DNA of 64,000 nt from Fictibacillus nanhaiensis (GCA_016401345.1 JAEACG010000002.1:434001-498000); one strand, 5' to 3'. Shown: positions 35,956-45,455, counted from the stretch's first letter. The notes: generated by a model from the letters alone, not told the origin. A program made the numbers and translations.

Positions 35956-38181
35956 ATGAAAATGACAACTGAAAACTCTTTACTCGGGGAGTGGTTAAGG
36001 AGTTGTGTCGAAAATTTTCCGAACATACAAGCTGAAACTTTTCTAAAAAATGCTGAGAAAATGGAAACTCAAACAGGAGAATCAAGCTCACTTTACAGAC
36101 AGTTAATCATGGAAGCTTTAAATAGATTAAATGCAGAAGAACCACAGTGGACATTTGTGGCATCGCAAATCTATTTAAAGCAATTATATGAAGAAGTCAT
36201 GATCAATCGTGCTGAAGCAGAAAAACGTCCATATACGAACCTTTATGGCTTGATCTCTAAGTTAGTAAGTTTGAATATCTATGATGATACCATTCTATCT
36301 GCGTACTCTAAGGAAGAGTTGGAGAATGCTGAAAACATGTTAGACCCTACGAGAGATAAGTTATTTACATACATCGGACTCAAAACGCTTGCTGATCGAT
36401 ATTTGGCAAAAGGGTTCAATCACGAAATTTATGAATTGCCACAAGAACGTTGGATGCTGATCGCGTTGTTTTTAATGAGAGACGAGAATCCAACGAATCG
36501 ACTTCAATTAGTCGAAGAAGCATACTGGGCGCTATCGAACCTTTATATGACGGTTGCCACCCCGACTTTAGCGAATGCAGGCAAGAGTTATGGGCAGCTT
36601 AGTTCTTGTTTTATTGATACGATCGACGATAGTTTAAGAGGGATCTTTGATTCTAATACAGATGCTGCAACTGTTTCGAAAGGTGGCGGCGGACTTGGTA
36701 TCTATCTCGGTAAGATTAGAGCAAGAGGTTCTGACATAAAAGGATTCAAAGGAAACTCATCAGGTGTAATACCGTGGATGAAGCAGTTAAATAACACGGC
36801 AGTTTCTGTAGATCAGCTTGGACAGAGGCAAGGTGCGATTGCAGTCTACCTGGATATTTGGCATAAAGACATTTTGGAGTTTTTAGATGCAAAGTTAAAT
36901 AATGGTGATGAACGAATGAGAACGCATGACCTTTTTACAGGTGTGTGTCTGCCAGATCTTTTCATGGAGCGCGTGGAAAAACGCGAGGATTGGTATCTGT
37001 TCGATCCTCATGAAGTAAGAAAAATCAAAGGCTATTCGTTAGAAGATTTCTATGATGAAACGGTTGGGTCAGGAAGCTTTAGAGAAAAATATGCTGATTG
37101 TGTAGAGGATGAGAGACTTTCAAAAAAATCCATTCCTGCTATTGAGATCATGAAACGGATCATGAAGTCGCAACTTGAAACCGGAACACCGTTCATGTTC
37201 TATCGAGATACTGTAAACCGATTAAATCCGAATTCTCACAAAGGGATGGTCTATGCATCTAATCTGTGCACAGAGATTATGCAAAACATGTCTGCAACGG
37301 TTGTCACTTCAGAGGAGGCAGAGGATGGAGAAATTGTCATCAGAAAAACGCCAGGAGACTTTGTCGTCTGTAATCTGTCATCTCTTTCTCTTGCTAAAGT
37401 AATCAATAATCAAGTGTTAAAGAGAGTCATTGATATTCAAATCCGAATGCTAGATAACGTTATTGATCTAAATCGTATAGATGTACCTCAAGCAGAACTT
37501 ACAAATAAGAAATATCGTGCGGTCGGTGTAGGTACGTTTGGATGGCACCACCTTTTAGCAAAAGAGGGAATCAAGTGGGAAAGTGAAGAAGCCGTTTCGT
37601 ACGCTGATAACCTTTATGAAATTATTAATTTTCATGTAATCAACGCTAGTTGTGAGCTTGCGAGAGAAAAGGGAAGATATCCGGCATTTTCAGGTTCAGA
37701 TTGGGAGACAGGAAACTACTTTTCGAAGCGTAACTATTCCTCTGAAGAATGGAATAGTCTAAAAAAACGAGTTAATATGCACGGCTTAAGGAATGGGTAC
37801 CTCATTGCGGTTGCACCGAATTCATCAACGTCGATCATCGCAAATTCGACACCGAGTGTAGATCCTATATTTAAAAAATTCTATTCTGAAGAAAAAAAGA
37901 ATTACAAAATACCTGTAACCGCTCCTGACTTGAATGCAGACACAACTTGGTTTTATAAATCTGCGTTCTTAATCGATCAAACATGGAGTATTGAACAGAA
38001 CGCAGCTAGACAGAGACACGTGGATCAGTCCATTTCGTTTAATCTTTATGTCAATCACAATATAAAGGCAAAGGATCTGTTGCACTTGCATATGCTCAGC
38101 TTTAAAAAAGGATTGAAGACTACGTATTATACCCGATCTACATCGATTGAGTTAGAAGGATGTGAAAGCTGTGAAAGTTAA
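35956..38181 (+). CDS. nrdE: Class I ribonucleotide reductase, large (alpha) subunit
   Basis: Reduces ribonucleotides to deoxyribonucleotides using a thiyl radical (741 aa). Active-site parts seen are LSSCFIDT (redox Cys near residue 217), NLCTEIMQN (Asn-Cys-Glu radical site near 435) and the second redox Cys in FVVCNLSSLSL. The C-terminal tail ends C-E-S-C, the pair that accepts electrons. No N-terminal ATP cone is apparent. No nrdI or nrdH lies nearby, so class Ia/Ib cannot be decided. The operon has an NrdR-like box and a cobalamin riboswitch upstream. Confidence 0.93.
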   Translation: MKMTTENSLLGEWLRSCVENFPNIQAETFLKNAEKMETQTGESSSLYRQLIMEALNRLNAEEPQWTFVASQIYLKQLYEEVMINRAEAEKRPYTNLYGLISKLVSLNIYDDTILSAYSKEELENAENMLDPTRDKLFTYIGLKTLADRYLAKGFNHEIYELPQERWMLIALFLMRDENPTNRLQLVEEAYWALSNLYMTVATPTLANAGKSYGQLSSCFIDTIDDSLRGIFDSNTDAATVSKGGGGLGIYLGKIRARGSDIKGFKGNSSGVIPWMKQLNNTAVSVDQLGQRQGAIAVYLDIWHKDILEFLDAKLNNGDERMRTHDLFTGVCLPDLFMERVEKREDWYLFDPHEVRKIKGYSLEDFYDETVGSGSFREKYADCVEDERLSKKSIPAIEIMKRIMKSQLETGTPFMFYRDTVNRLNPNSHKGMVYASNLCTEIMQNMSATVVTSEEAEDGEIVIRKTPGDFVVCNLSSLSLAKVINNQVLKRVIDIQIRMLDNVIDLNRIDVPQAELTNKKYRAVGVGTFGWHHLLAKEGIKWESEEAVSYADNLYEIINFHVINASCELAREKGRYPAFSGSDWETGNYFSKRNYSSEEWNSLKKRVNMHGLRNGYLIAVAPNSSTSIIANSTPSVDPIFKKFYSEEKKNYKIPVTAPDLNADTTWFYKSAFLIDQTWSIEQNAARQRHVDQSISFNLYVNHNIKAKDLLHLHMLSFKKGLKTTYYTRSTSIELEGCESCES

Positions 38182-39223
38182 AGAGGTTGAACTACTCAAA
38201 GAGAGAAAAATCTATGATGTGGAAGCTCCTAATCGATCTACAGGTATCATAAATGGTAAGAGTTCTAATATTCTAAACTGGGACGATGTGAGATATCAAT
38301 GGGCTTATCCTTTATATAAGAACATGTTAGCCAATTTTTGGACACCGTTTGAAATAAATATGTCGAGTGACAGCAAACAATATGTTAGCTTGAGCGAAAA
38401 AGAACAAGATACATTTAATAAAATCATAGGGTTATTGGCATTCTTAGATAGTGTTCAAACGGATTATTCAAGCAAAGTAGCAGCCTACTTAACAGATTCA
38501 AGTCTTGCTGCACTCATGGCCACGCTATCGTTTCAAGAAGTCGTTCATAATCAGTCATATTCATATGTGTTGTCCTCTTTAGTACCGAAGTCCAAGCAGG
38601 ATGAGATATTCGAATACTGGAAAACAGATGCTGTGCTAAGAGAGAGGAATGATTTTATTGTTGAAGGCTATGAGGAGTTCCTTCATAATCCTACGCCTCA
38701 ATCTTTTTTGAAATCTATTATTTACGACGTGATTCTTGAAGGATTAAATTTTTATTCTGGTTTTAGCTTCTTCTATAATTTGGCCAGAAATCAAAAGATG
38801 GTCTCGACTTCAACGATGATCAACTATATTAATAGGGATGAGCAGCTGCATGTTTATCTGTTTACGCAAATTTTTAAAGCCGTAATAGAAGAAGATCCGC
38901 ATTTAAGAGATGAAGAGTTGGAGATGTTTGCGAAAAACACGTTTCAGCGAGCGGCGGAGCTCGAGATCAAATGGAGTAAGTATATAATAGGAAATTCATT
39001 TGAGGGCATCCATGAATCCGATTTAGAAGCTTATATTAAATTCATGGCGAATAAACGATTGAACGAATTAGGATTTAACAAGCTTTATCCAGAATACAAT
39101 AAAAATCCACTTCCTTGGATAAAGGCTTATTCTGATGTGAATTCTGGAAAAAGTGATTTTTTTGAACAGAAATCGAGACAATATACTAAAGTTTCTGATG
39201 AAAATGGTTTCGATGAACTATAG
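38171..39223 (+). CDS. nrdF: Class I ribonucleotide reductase, small (beta) subunit
   Basis: A di-metal radical-generating subunit (350 aa). Metal ligands are visible in SFQEVVHNQSYSY (Glu and His), in ILEGLNF (Glu) and in RDEQLHVYL (Glu, His). The Tyr four residues after the first His matches the radical-bearing tyrosine, so this is a tyrosyl-radical type. GTG 38171 follows AAGGA by 10 bp and overlaps nrdE by 11 bp; an in-frame GTG at 38162 is too close to that site. Confidence 0.92.
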   Translation: MKVKEVELLKERKIYDVEAPNRSTGIINGKSSNILNWDDVRYQWAYPLYKNMLANFWTPFEINMSSDSKQYVSLSEKEQDTFNKIIGLLAFLDSVQTDYSSKVAAYLTDSSLAALMATLSFQEVVHNQSYSYVLSSLVPKSKQDEIFEYWKTDAVLRERNDFIVEGYEEFLHNPTPQSFLKSIIYDVILEGLNFYSGFSFFYNLARNQKMVSTSTMINYINRDEQLHVYLFTQIFKAVIEEDPHLRDEELEMFAKNTFQRAAELEIKWSKYIIGNSFEGIHESDLEAYIKFMANKRLNELGFNKLYPEYNKNPLPWIKAYSDVNSGKSDFFEQKSRQYTKVSDENGFDEL

Positions 39224-39257
39224 AAAGCCGGGATCTAGGTCCCGGCTTTCTTTTTTT
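39223..39257. terminator. Terminator between nrdF and comER
   Basis: Perfect 11-bp stem GAAAGCCGGGA / TCCCGGCTTTC with a T-run on the plus strand. Confidence 0.93.
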
Positions 39258-39282
39258 AGATGTTTTATAATGACGATAGAAA

Positions 39283-40119
39283 TTACTTAAGCTCTTCTTT
39301 CACTTCAAACTGCTGACTCACCTTATCACATTCTTCATGATATTTTTCATGTGTACGTTTAATGACATGATCGAATACTTCATCGACCTCATTGCTCAGA
39401 ATCTTAATGCCCTCTCCTGTAATACCGCCTTTTACGCATACCTTTTGAATGAGTGTAGGCAACGTATAAATATCTTTCTCAAGTAGTTTCCCCATTCCGA
39501 TAATCATATCGCTTGCCAGTTGAGTTGCCTGAGCTTTAGTGATTTCAGTTTGATCGACTGCTGAGTTAATAAAGCATTGCAGGACATAACCGATAAACGC
39601 AGGACCGCAGCTTGCGATATCAGAAGAGATACGAGTGATATTTTCATCGATAACAAGAGGTGTAGAAATAAAGCTCATTAAAGAAAGCAGCTTTTCTTTG
39701 TAATCAGCGTGGCACCTTTTTCCGAATGATACAAGTGATGATCCAGCTAGTGCCCGGTTATTAATGCTCGGAATAGCTCTTGCAATATTGCAATCTAGTA
39801 GATCTTCCAACTGTTCACAGGAAATAGGACTCGTAATAGAAACGAGCAACTGATGTTTAGAGATGGAGCTTTTATTGCTAGATAGCAACGAATAAAACTC
39901 GTGTGGCTTCACACATATGAACACAATTTCAGCAAAACGGAAAACTTCTTCAGGATTATTTCCAACCTTCATTTTTGGATAGACATTCTGCAGCCTCTCA
40001 GCTTTAGACAGAGTGCGGTTAGTGACCATGAGCCTTGATGGCGAAATGGCTGAAGATTCGATAAAAGAAGAAGCAAGAACGCTTCCCATATTTCCGGTTC
40101 CGATAATTCCAACCTTCAT
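39283..40119 (-). CDS. comER: ComER, pyrroline-5-carboxylate reductase-like protein
   Basis: A 278-aa protein of the ProC family with the dinucleotide loop GTGNMGS at the N-terminus. It contains VFICVKPHE and the C-terminal TKAQATQLASDMIIGMGK segment. Its enzymatic role is unclear: it lies divergent from comEA but is not needed for competence in B. subtilis, and relatives link it to biofilm and sporulation. ATG 40119 follows GGAGG. A longer start nine codons upstream lacks homology. Confidence 0.88.
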   Translation of the reverse strand: MKVGIIGTGNMGSVLASSFIESSAISPSRLMVTNRTLSKAERLQNVYPKMKVGNNPEEVFRFAEIVFICVKPHEFYSLLSSNKSSISKHQLLVSITSPISCEQLEDLLDCNIARAIPSINNRALAGSSLVSFGKRCHADYKEKLLSLMSFISTPLVIDENITRISSDIASCGPAFIGYVLQCFINSAVDQTEITKAQATQLASDMIIGMGKLLEKDIYTLPTLIQKVCVKGGITGEGIKILSNEVDEVFDHVIKRTHEKYHEECDKVSQQFEVKEELK

Positions 40120-40212
40120 ATCTGAACCTCCTTCCTCTACGTTCAAATTTATGCACGCAGTGTATCAAATATGTTTTTTTGCAAGTTCAAGCCTAGTTAA
40201 GAAGGTGAATTT

Positions 40213-40848
40213 ATGGAAAAGTTAAAGCGACATATGAACTGGATTATTGGTGGTGGTATACTGCTCATCCTTGCAATAATTGTATCTCTATTCAATTATT
40301 TTCAAAGTGAACCAAATATGCCTATAACTTCACAGATACCTATACAAATGGAATCGGAATCGCCAATTCACACTGATAAGCCTAAACGAAAGAAGGAAGA
40401 TAAGATCCAAAAAGAGGCTGAAATTATGGTCGATGTCCAGGGAAGTGTAAAGCGTCCAGGCGTATACGAATTGAAAGAAGGAGACCGAGTGTTGGATGCT
40501 ATACAGATGGCAGGGGGCTTTAAAGATGGAGCGGAGGTTCGTTCGGTCAATCAAGCGTTAAAAATTTCCGATGAGATGATCGTGTATGTAGCTGAGAAAG
40601 GTGAAAAGTATGAGTTGCAGCCAGCATCAAGTAATCCTGTGGAAGAAAACAGCACGCTAGTTAACATCAATTCTGCTGATGAAACGGTGCTCCAAACTCT
40701 AAATGGAGTGGGTCCTGCAAAAGCGCAAAGCATTATTTCCTATCGTGAAGAGAACGGTCCTTTTACCTCCTTAGAACAGTTATTAGAAGTAAGAGGAATA
40801 GGAGAAAAGACGATTGAAAAATGGAAAGATCAAATTCGTTTTGATTAA
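40213..40848 (+). CDS. comEA: Late competence DNA receptor ComEA
   Basis: A membrane-anchored double-stranded DNA-binding protein for natural transformation (211 aa). It has one N-terminal membrane helix (about residues 10-28) and an acidic/basic linker. The SLBB domain (about 72-135) contains VDVQGSVKRPGVYEL, and the C-terminal helix-hairpin-helix pair (about 150-211) contains LNGVGPAKAQSIISYR and VRGIGEKTIEK. GAAGGTGA precedes the ATG. It is divergent from comER. Confidence 0.95.
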   Translation: MEKLKRHMNWIIGGGILLILAIIVSLFNYFQSEPNMPITSQIPIQMESESPIHTDKPKRKKEDKIQKEAEIMVDVQGSVKRPGVYELKEGDRVLDAIQMAGGFKDGAEVRSVNQALKISDEMIVYVAEKGEKYELQPASSNPVEENSTLVNINSADETVLQTLNGVGPAKAQSIISYREENGPFTSLEQLLEVRGIGEKTIEKWKDQIRFD

Positions 40849-40917
40849 TGGTTTTTATTGACCCATTAAAATACGAATACTACACTTAGGATATAGAAAT
40901 AGAGGAGGCGTTTAGCG

Positions 40918-41379
40918 TTGCAGCGAATATCGTGGAACGAATATTATATGGCACAGAGCCAATTGCTTGCACTTAGAAGTACGTGCACCAGATTAGCTGT
41001 AGGAGCAACAATCGTAAGAGATAAACGGATTATCGCTGGAGGGTATAACGGCTCGATCTCAGGTGGTGTTCATTGTATTGATGAAGGCTGCTATGTAATA
41101 GATGGTCATTGTGTAAGGACCATTCATGCAGAGATGAACGCTCTACTGCAATGCGCGAAGTTCGGTGTACCGACAGAAGGTGCCGAAATGTACGTGACCC
41201 ACTTTCCTTGTTTGCATTGTTGCAGATCAATCATTCAAAGCGGTATTAAAAAAATCTATTATGGTCAGGACTATAAAAATCACCCCTATAGCATTGAACA
41301 GTTTAAAGAAGCGGGAGTAATCGTTGAGAAAGTGGAGATGAACTTCTTGCCTTCAACATTTCTTACTCATAAAGCATGA
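40918..41379 (+). CDS. comEB: ComEB, deoxycytidylate deaminase-like
   Basis: A zinc deaminase of 153 aa. The site H-A-E in RTIHAEMNAL and the C-x2-C pair in FPCLHCC bind zinc. It should convert dCMP to dUMP. It starts with TTG, 8 bp after AGAGGAGGCG. It is about 35 residues shorter at the C-terminus than the B. subtilis protein. The end overlaps comEC by 4 bp. Its need in transformation is not established. Confidence 0.93.
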   Translation: MQRISWNEYYMAQSQLLALRSTCTRLAVGATIVRDKRIIAGGYNGSISGGVHCIDEGCYVIDGHCVRTIHAEMNALLQCAKFGVPTEGAEMYVTHFPCLHCCRSIIQSGIKKIYYGQDYKNHPYSIEQFKEAGVIVEKVEMNFLPSTFLTHKA

Positions 41380-43664
41380 ACCCTAGACATGCCGTCTTGA
41401 GTGCATGCTCTGCATTTTATGGGATCTGGCTTTCTCAGAACTCTTCGATAACCGGGTTAGTTGTTACGGCTTTCCTGGTTATCGTTATGGTTTTACAGAT
41501 CAGAAAAAAATCAGTATACATCCTCGTTTTTCTCCCAATCTTCTTTATTTATTCTCAGTACGATAACACTAAAAGTTTCTCAAAGCTTCCAGAGGAACAA
41601 ATGATATTTACAGGCAAGGTAAAATCAATCCCCAAAATAGACGGAAACCTGCTAAGTTTTGAATTTGTAACCTTTGATGAAACGATTGTTGTTCATCATA
41701 AAATTAAATCAGCAACTGAAAAGGACCAGCTCAGAAATCTTCGTATAAATTTGACTTGCCCTTTAAAGGGGAAACTTCAGGAACCCAGGAGGAATAGCCA
41801 TTTTTATGGAATGGATTATCGTGAGTATTTGAGGATCGACAATATCTATTGGACCTTAAGAACGACTGAGTTTGATTTGGATCACTGTAAAGAAGCAGGT
41901 GATCCAAGTGTTCTTGAACAAATAAATACTTGGAGAAGCAAGAGTATTAAAGAGTTAGAAAGTCATTTCTCTAAAAATACAGCAGGGTTGATGAACGCCT
42001 TACTTTTTGGTTATAGAGATGGAATAGAAGCAGAAACACTTCAGCATTATCAAGGACTAGGACTGACGCATCTATTAGCAGTCTCAGGATTCAATGTTGG
42101 AATTGTAACTTACTTCTTGTATTTATTCCTTGTTCGGCTAGGTGTGGTAATAGAAGTAGCCTACACCCTAATGATTCTCTTCTTGCCGATCTACATTGTT
42201 CTAACAGGAGCTGAGAGCTCCATTATAAGAGCGGGTATGATGGGCATGATCGTGATAGTAATCATGATGTTTAGAAGAAAAGTGCACCCTGTGACCCTCT
42301 TGTCATTTGTATGTATCGGGATGCTGAGCTACGATCCTTCATTTGCTTTAGACCTTGGATTTCAATTTTCTTTTTTAATGACCTTCGTTTTGATCACTTC
42401 TGTATACGTTCTTGAAAACTCTTCAGCTATTGTATTGCTTATCATGACTTCTTTTATCTGTTCTTTATTTTCCTTTCCGATTATTCTTTATCACTTTTTT
42501 GAGTTTTCCTTATTGTCGATTCCATTCAATGTCATATACATTCCTTTCGTATCGATGGTTTTGTTCCCTATTTCTTTTTTTATTCTGATACTTTCTCTGT
42601 CTGTACCAAAAGCTATTCTGATTGTTAAAGAGATTATAGAATACTTGTTTAATTTTTCAGTCTTGTTCATGGAAAAGGCACAATTTCTTAAGATGTCTAT
42701 TGTTTTAGGAAGACCAGATCATTGGATATTTGTACTGTATTATGTTGCGATATTCTACTTTCTATATAAGTGGGAAATAAGTAAGCGTATCAGCATAGTG
42801 ATCACTATTCCGTTTCTCTTGATCTGTTTCATTCATTTGGGACTGCCATATGTGAATCCAAAAGCAACGGTATCTTTTATTAATGTAGGACAAGGCGATA
42901 GTATTCTCATTGAGCTACCCTACAGAAAAGCAGTATATTTGATTGATACTGGCGGCTCGGTCTCTTTCGATCAAGAGGATTGGGAAAAAAGAGAGGTAGG
43001 ATATGACGTTACGAAAGAAGTAGTATATCCGTTCTTAAAAGCTAGAGGTATTCGACATTTAGATGGATTAATCATTACTCATGGAGACTTGGATCATGCT
43101 GGTGGAGGAGAGTTTTTACTCGATAATATTAAAGTTAACAATGTTTTTTTACCTCTTAAACAAACAGAAAATAACATTGAGACGCTCATTCAAACCGCTG
43201 CAGCAAGAAACAATATAAATGTGGTAAAACTGGCTAAAGGTATGCAGTGGGAATCGGCTCACACGCTATTTTTAGTTTTACATCCTGGAGCCAAAGAAAG
43301 TACCTCAAATAATAACTCTATCGTTCTCTGGGTGAAGGTGTACGATCGTACATTTTTATTTACAGGTGATATAGAAGAAGAAGCTGAGACTGAGGTAATA
43401 AATAGTTTTCCAAGAATAAAGTCTGATGTCCTCAAGGTCGGTCATCATGGAAGTATGACATCTTCAACTGAATCTTTCTTAGACAGTGTTTCTCCTCGAT
43501 ATGGAATTATATCTGCAGGCGAAAATAACATGTATGGCCATCCTGCTCTAGAAGTTTTGAAGAGGTTAAGGGAAAGAGGTATTTTCATTTATCGGACAGA
43601 TCAACATGGTGATATTTCTTTTGTGGTAGATAAAGCAGGGTTAAAAGTTATAACAGCACAATAA
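41376..43664 (+). CDS. comEC: Competence DNA channel ComEC
   Basis: A 762-aa polytopic membrane protein that carries single-stranded DNA across the membrane. The N-terminal OB-like region is followed by the competence domain with LLFGYRDGIEAETL and HLLAVSGFNVGI. The C-terminal metallo-beta-lactamase domain (from about residue 500) keeps the metal motif THGDLDHAGGG and GHHGS, so nuclease function is possible. It overlaps comEB by ATGA. Complete comEA-EB-EC suggests a transformable ancestor or strain. Confidence 0.95.
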   Translation: MNPRHAVLSACSAFYGIWLSQNSSITGLVVTAFLVIVMVLQIRKKSVYILVFLPIFFIYSQYDNTKSFSKLPEEQMIFTGKVKSIPKIDGNLLSFEFVTFDETIVVHHKIKSATEKDQLRNLRINLTCPLKGKLQEPRRNSHFYGMDYREYLRIDNIYWTLRTTEFDLDHCKEAGDPSVLEQINTWRSKSIKELESHFSKNTAGLMNALLFGYRDGIEAETLQHYQGLGLTHLLAVSGFNVGIVTYFLYLFLVRLGVVIEVAYTLMILFLPIYIVLTGAESSIIRAGMMGMIVIVIMMFRRKVHPVTLLSFVCIGMLSYDPSFALDLGFQFSFLMTFVLITSVYVLENSSAIVLLIMTSFICSLFSFPIILYHFFEFSLLSIPFNVIYIPFVSMVLFPISFFILILSLSVPKAILIVKEIIEYLFNFSVLFMEKAQFLKMSIVLGRPDHWIFVLYYVAIFYFLYKWEISKRISIVITIPFLLICFIHLGLPYVNPKATVSFINVGQGDSILIELPYRKAVYLIDTGGSVSFDQEDWEKREVGYDVTKEVVYPFLKARGIRHLDGLIITHGDLDHAGGGEFLLDNIKVNNVFLPLKQTENNIETLIQTAAARNNINVVKLAKGMQWESAHTLFLVLHPGAKESTSNNNSIVLWVKVYDRTFLFTGDIEEEAETEVINSFPRIKSDVLKVGHHGSMTSSTESFLDSVSPRYGIISAGENNMYGHPALEVLKRLRERGIFIYRTDQHGDISFVVDKAGLKVITAQ

Positions 43665-43670
43665 AAAAAG

Positions 43671-43696
43671 GACCGAAACAATTCGGTCTTTTTTTT
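43671..43696. terminator. Terminator after comEC, shared with yqzM
   Basis: Stem GACCGAA / TTCGGTC with an A-run before and eight T after, between convergent genes. Confidence 0.88.
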
Positions 43697-43701
43697 ATGT
43701 A

Positions 43702-43833
43702 TTATGCGATTGCTTTTAGAATGACTCCGATGGCGAAGATTACCGTAAAGAATCCAAATGATACAACAAAGCCCATGCCGGAATCAATAAGGTCGTTACG
43801 CTTACTCTGTACATCTTTTTCGAAATGGTTCAT
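43702..43833 (-). CDS. yqzM: YqzM family small membrane protein
   Basis: A 43-aa protein: NHFEKDVQSKRNDLIDSGMG, followed by one hydrophobic helix ending in KAIA. This matches B. subtilis YqzM, which occupies the same place between comEC and holA. Function unknown. GGAGG lies about 8 bp before the ATG on the minus strand. Confidence 0.88.
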   Translation of the reverse strand: MNHFEKDVQSKRNDLIDSGMGFVVSFGFFTVIFAIGVILKAIA

Positions 43834-44036
43834 GTGACAACCCTCCTAATCCATCCTTAGTATACGTTAACATTTTTAAAAAATCCATACTGAAAATGCT
43901 TTCTTTTATGTGTTTTATCTAAAACTTACCAAAGATGAGATTCGTTGTCACCAATATTTTAAAAATGCATAGGATATCCTATTAAAGCTAGCCTCGAACG
44001 ATTATATCGTTTTGGTGTTAGTGTTTATCATAAATG

Positions 44037-44069
44037 AAGGAACAGACATATGCGCTGTTCCTTCTTTTG
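44037..44069 (+). terminator. Orphan terminator hairpin
   Basis: Perfect 9-bp stem AAGGAACAG / CTGTTCCTT followed by CTTTT. No reading frame precedes it on the plus strand. Confidence 0.7.
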
Positions 44070-44119
44070 CTTGCAAATGCCCTTAGTTCCTCATAGGATA
44101 AGAGATAGAGGTGAAAAAG

Positions 44120-45145
44120 GTGCTTACAGTAGAAACGTTAAAAAAGAAGATTAAGAACAAAGAGACATCTCCGATCTATCTGATTTGGGGCACGGAAACA
44201 TATTTAGCGGAAGAAGCTATACAAACCATATCAAGCCTTTTGTCTCCTGATGAAAAGGACTTTAACTTAAGTGTACATAATTTGGATGAAATCTCGGTTC
44301 AAGAAATAATGGAAGACGCAGAAACAATGCCGTTCTTGGGAGAACGTCGCGTTGTCGTTGTAAAGAACGCAACATTTTTAACTGCTGCTAAAGAAAAATC
44401 AAAAATCGAACACGATTTCAAAGTTTTTGAACAATACATACAAAATCCTGCAGATTATACTACGTTAGTCATTGTAGTTCCTCATGAAAAGCTCGATGAA
44501 AGAAAGAAGATAGTAAAACAGGTAAAAGCGCAATCCGAAGTGATTCAGGTTTCAGGGCTTAGTAATGATACCGCTGAAAAATGGCTCCAAAAAGAAGCTG
44601 TGAATTTAGAGGTCTCCATCGATGGAGAAGCGATACAACTGCTTCTATCAAGGCTAGGTACACATATGGCGGTATTAGCGAAAGAAATGGAAAAGATGGC
44701 ACTCTTTGTAGGTGTGAATGGAGTTATCACAAAGGAAACCGTGGATTCATTAGTGGCTAGAACTCTTGAAGATGACGTGTTTGCATTAGTTGATCATGTG
44801 GTGCATAAAAGAACAGAACAAGCTCTTAGAAGCTTTTATGATCTTATGAAACAAAATCAAGAGCCGATTCAAATCCACGCTTTGATTACGAGGCAATTTA
44901 GAATGATTAACGGTGTTAAAGAACTGCAGAAGAAAGGATATGGAGAAAAGCAAATTGCTTCTTCACTAAAATTACATCCTTACGCAGTAAAGTTGGCTGC
45001 AAAGCATGCCAATCGATTTCATGAAGTTTTTCTTCGTAACTGTCTGAATGAATTTGCAGAAACCGATTATAAATTAAAAACAGGCCAGATGGACAAAATA
45101 CTCTTGCTGGAGTTGGAAATCGTAAAACTCTCACAAGGCTCATGA
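44120..45145 (+). CDS. holA: DNA polymerase III delta subunit
   Basis: The clamp-loader subunit that opens the sliding clamp (341 aa). The family features are YLIWGTETYLAEEA near the start, FLGERRVVVVKN, HEKLDERKK and the C-terminal RQFRMINGVKEL...LKLHPYAVKLA. GTG 44120 is chosen because AGAGGTGA lies 5 bp before it; GTG 44111 three codons upstream overlaps that site. B. subtilis calls it yqeN. Confidence 0.92.
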   Translation: MLTVETLKKKIKNKETSPIYLIWGTETYLAEEAIQTISSLLSPDEKDFNLSVHNLDEISVQEIMEDAETMPFLGERRVVVVKNATFLTAAKEKSKIEHDFKVFEQYIQNPADYTTLVIVVPHEKLDERKKIVKQVKAQSEVIQVSGLSNDTAEKWLQKEAVNLEVSIDGEAIQLLLSRLGTHMAVLAKEMEKMALFVGVNGVITKETVDSLVARTLEDDVFALVDHVVHKRTEQALRSFYDLMKQNQEPIQIHALITRQFRMINGVKELQKKGYGEKQIASSLKLHPYAVKLAAKHANRFHEVFLRNCLNEFAETDYKLKTGQMDKILLLELEIVKLSQGS

Positions 45146-45154
45146 GTTTGTCTC

Positions 45155-45194
45155 AAAACCTCTTTTCGAACGTTGAAAAAGAGGTTTTTTTTTA
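45155..45194 (+). terminator. Intrinsic terminator after holA
   Basis: Stem AAAACCTCTTTT / AAAAAGAGGTTTT and a long T-run. Confidence 0.92.
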
Positions 45195-45255
45195 TGAATA
45201 AAAATACTTTGTAGGTGAAGGGTGAGGGTATAAAAAGCTGAATATTTGACTAGAT

Positions 45256-45345
45256 ATGTCGACTCGCCGAATTAAGCTAAAAACTCGCCGTATTAACGCC
45301 TGAATTTCTAGAATTGATACTGAAAAATCTAGAATTAATGCTTAG
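45256..45345 (+). repeat. 21-bp-period degenerate array (TRRI type)
   Basis: Four units start at 45262, 45283, 45304 and 45325, exactly 21 bp apart. Two carry ACTCGCCGAATT-like cores and two carry TCTAGAATT. In plus-strand frame they read TRRIKLK, TRRINA-stop, ISRIDTE, KSRINA-stop. An ATG at 45256 opens MSTRRIKLKTRRINA but lacks a ribosome site. It sits between two terminators in the 378-bp holA-rpsT gap. Confidence 0.75.
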
Positions 45346-45416
45346 AATACCATGTGAAGTTTAAGTGGCACATGAATGAACTCCATAGTGTAACAGTTTC
45401 GATGTACAAACATACT

Positions 45417-45455
45417 AAAAGCCAGCTCATCTGCTTAAGATGAGCTGGCTTTTAT
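45417..45455. terminator. Strong bidirectional hairpin, no gene directly attached
   Basis: A 16-bp perfect stem beginning AAAAGCCAGCTCATCT with a 5-nt loop and T-rich end. It closes the segment that holds the 21-bp array. Confidence 0.85.
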
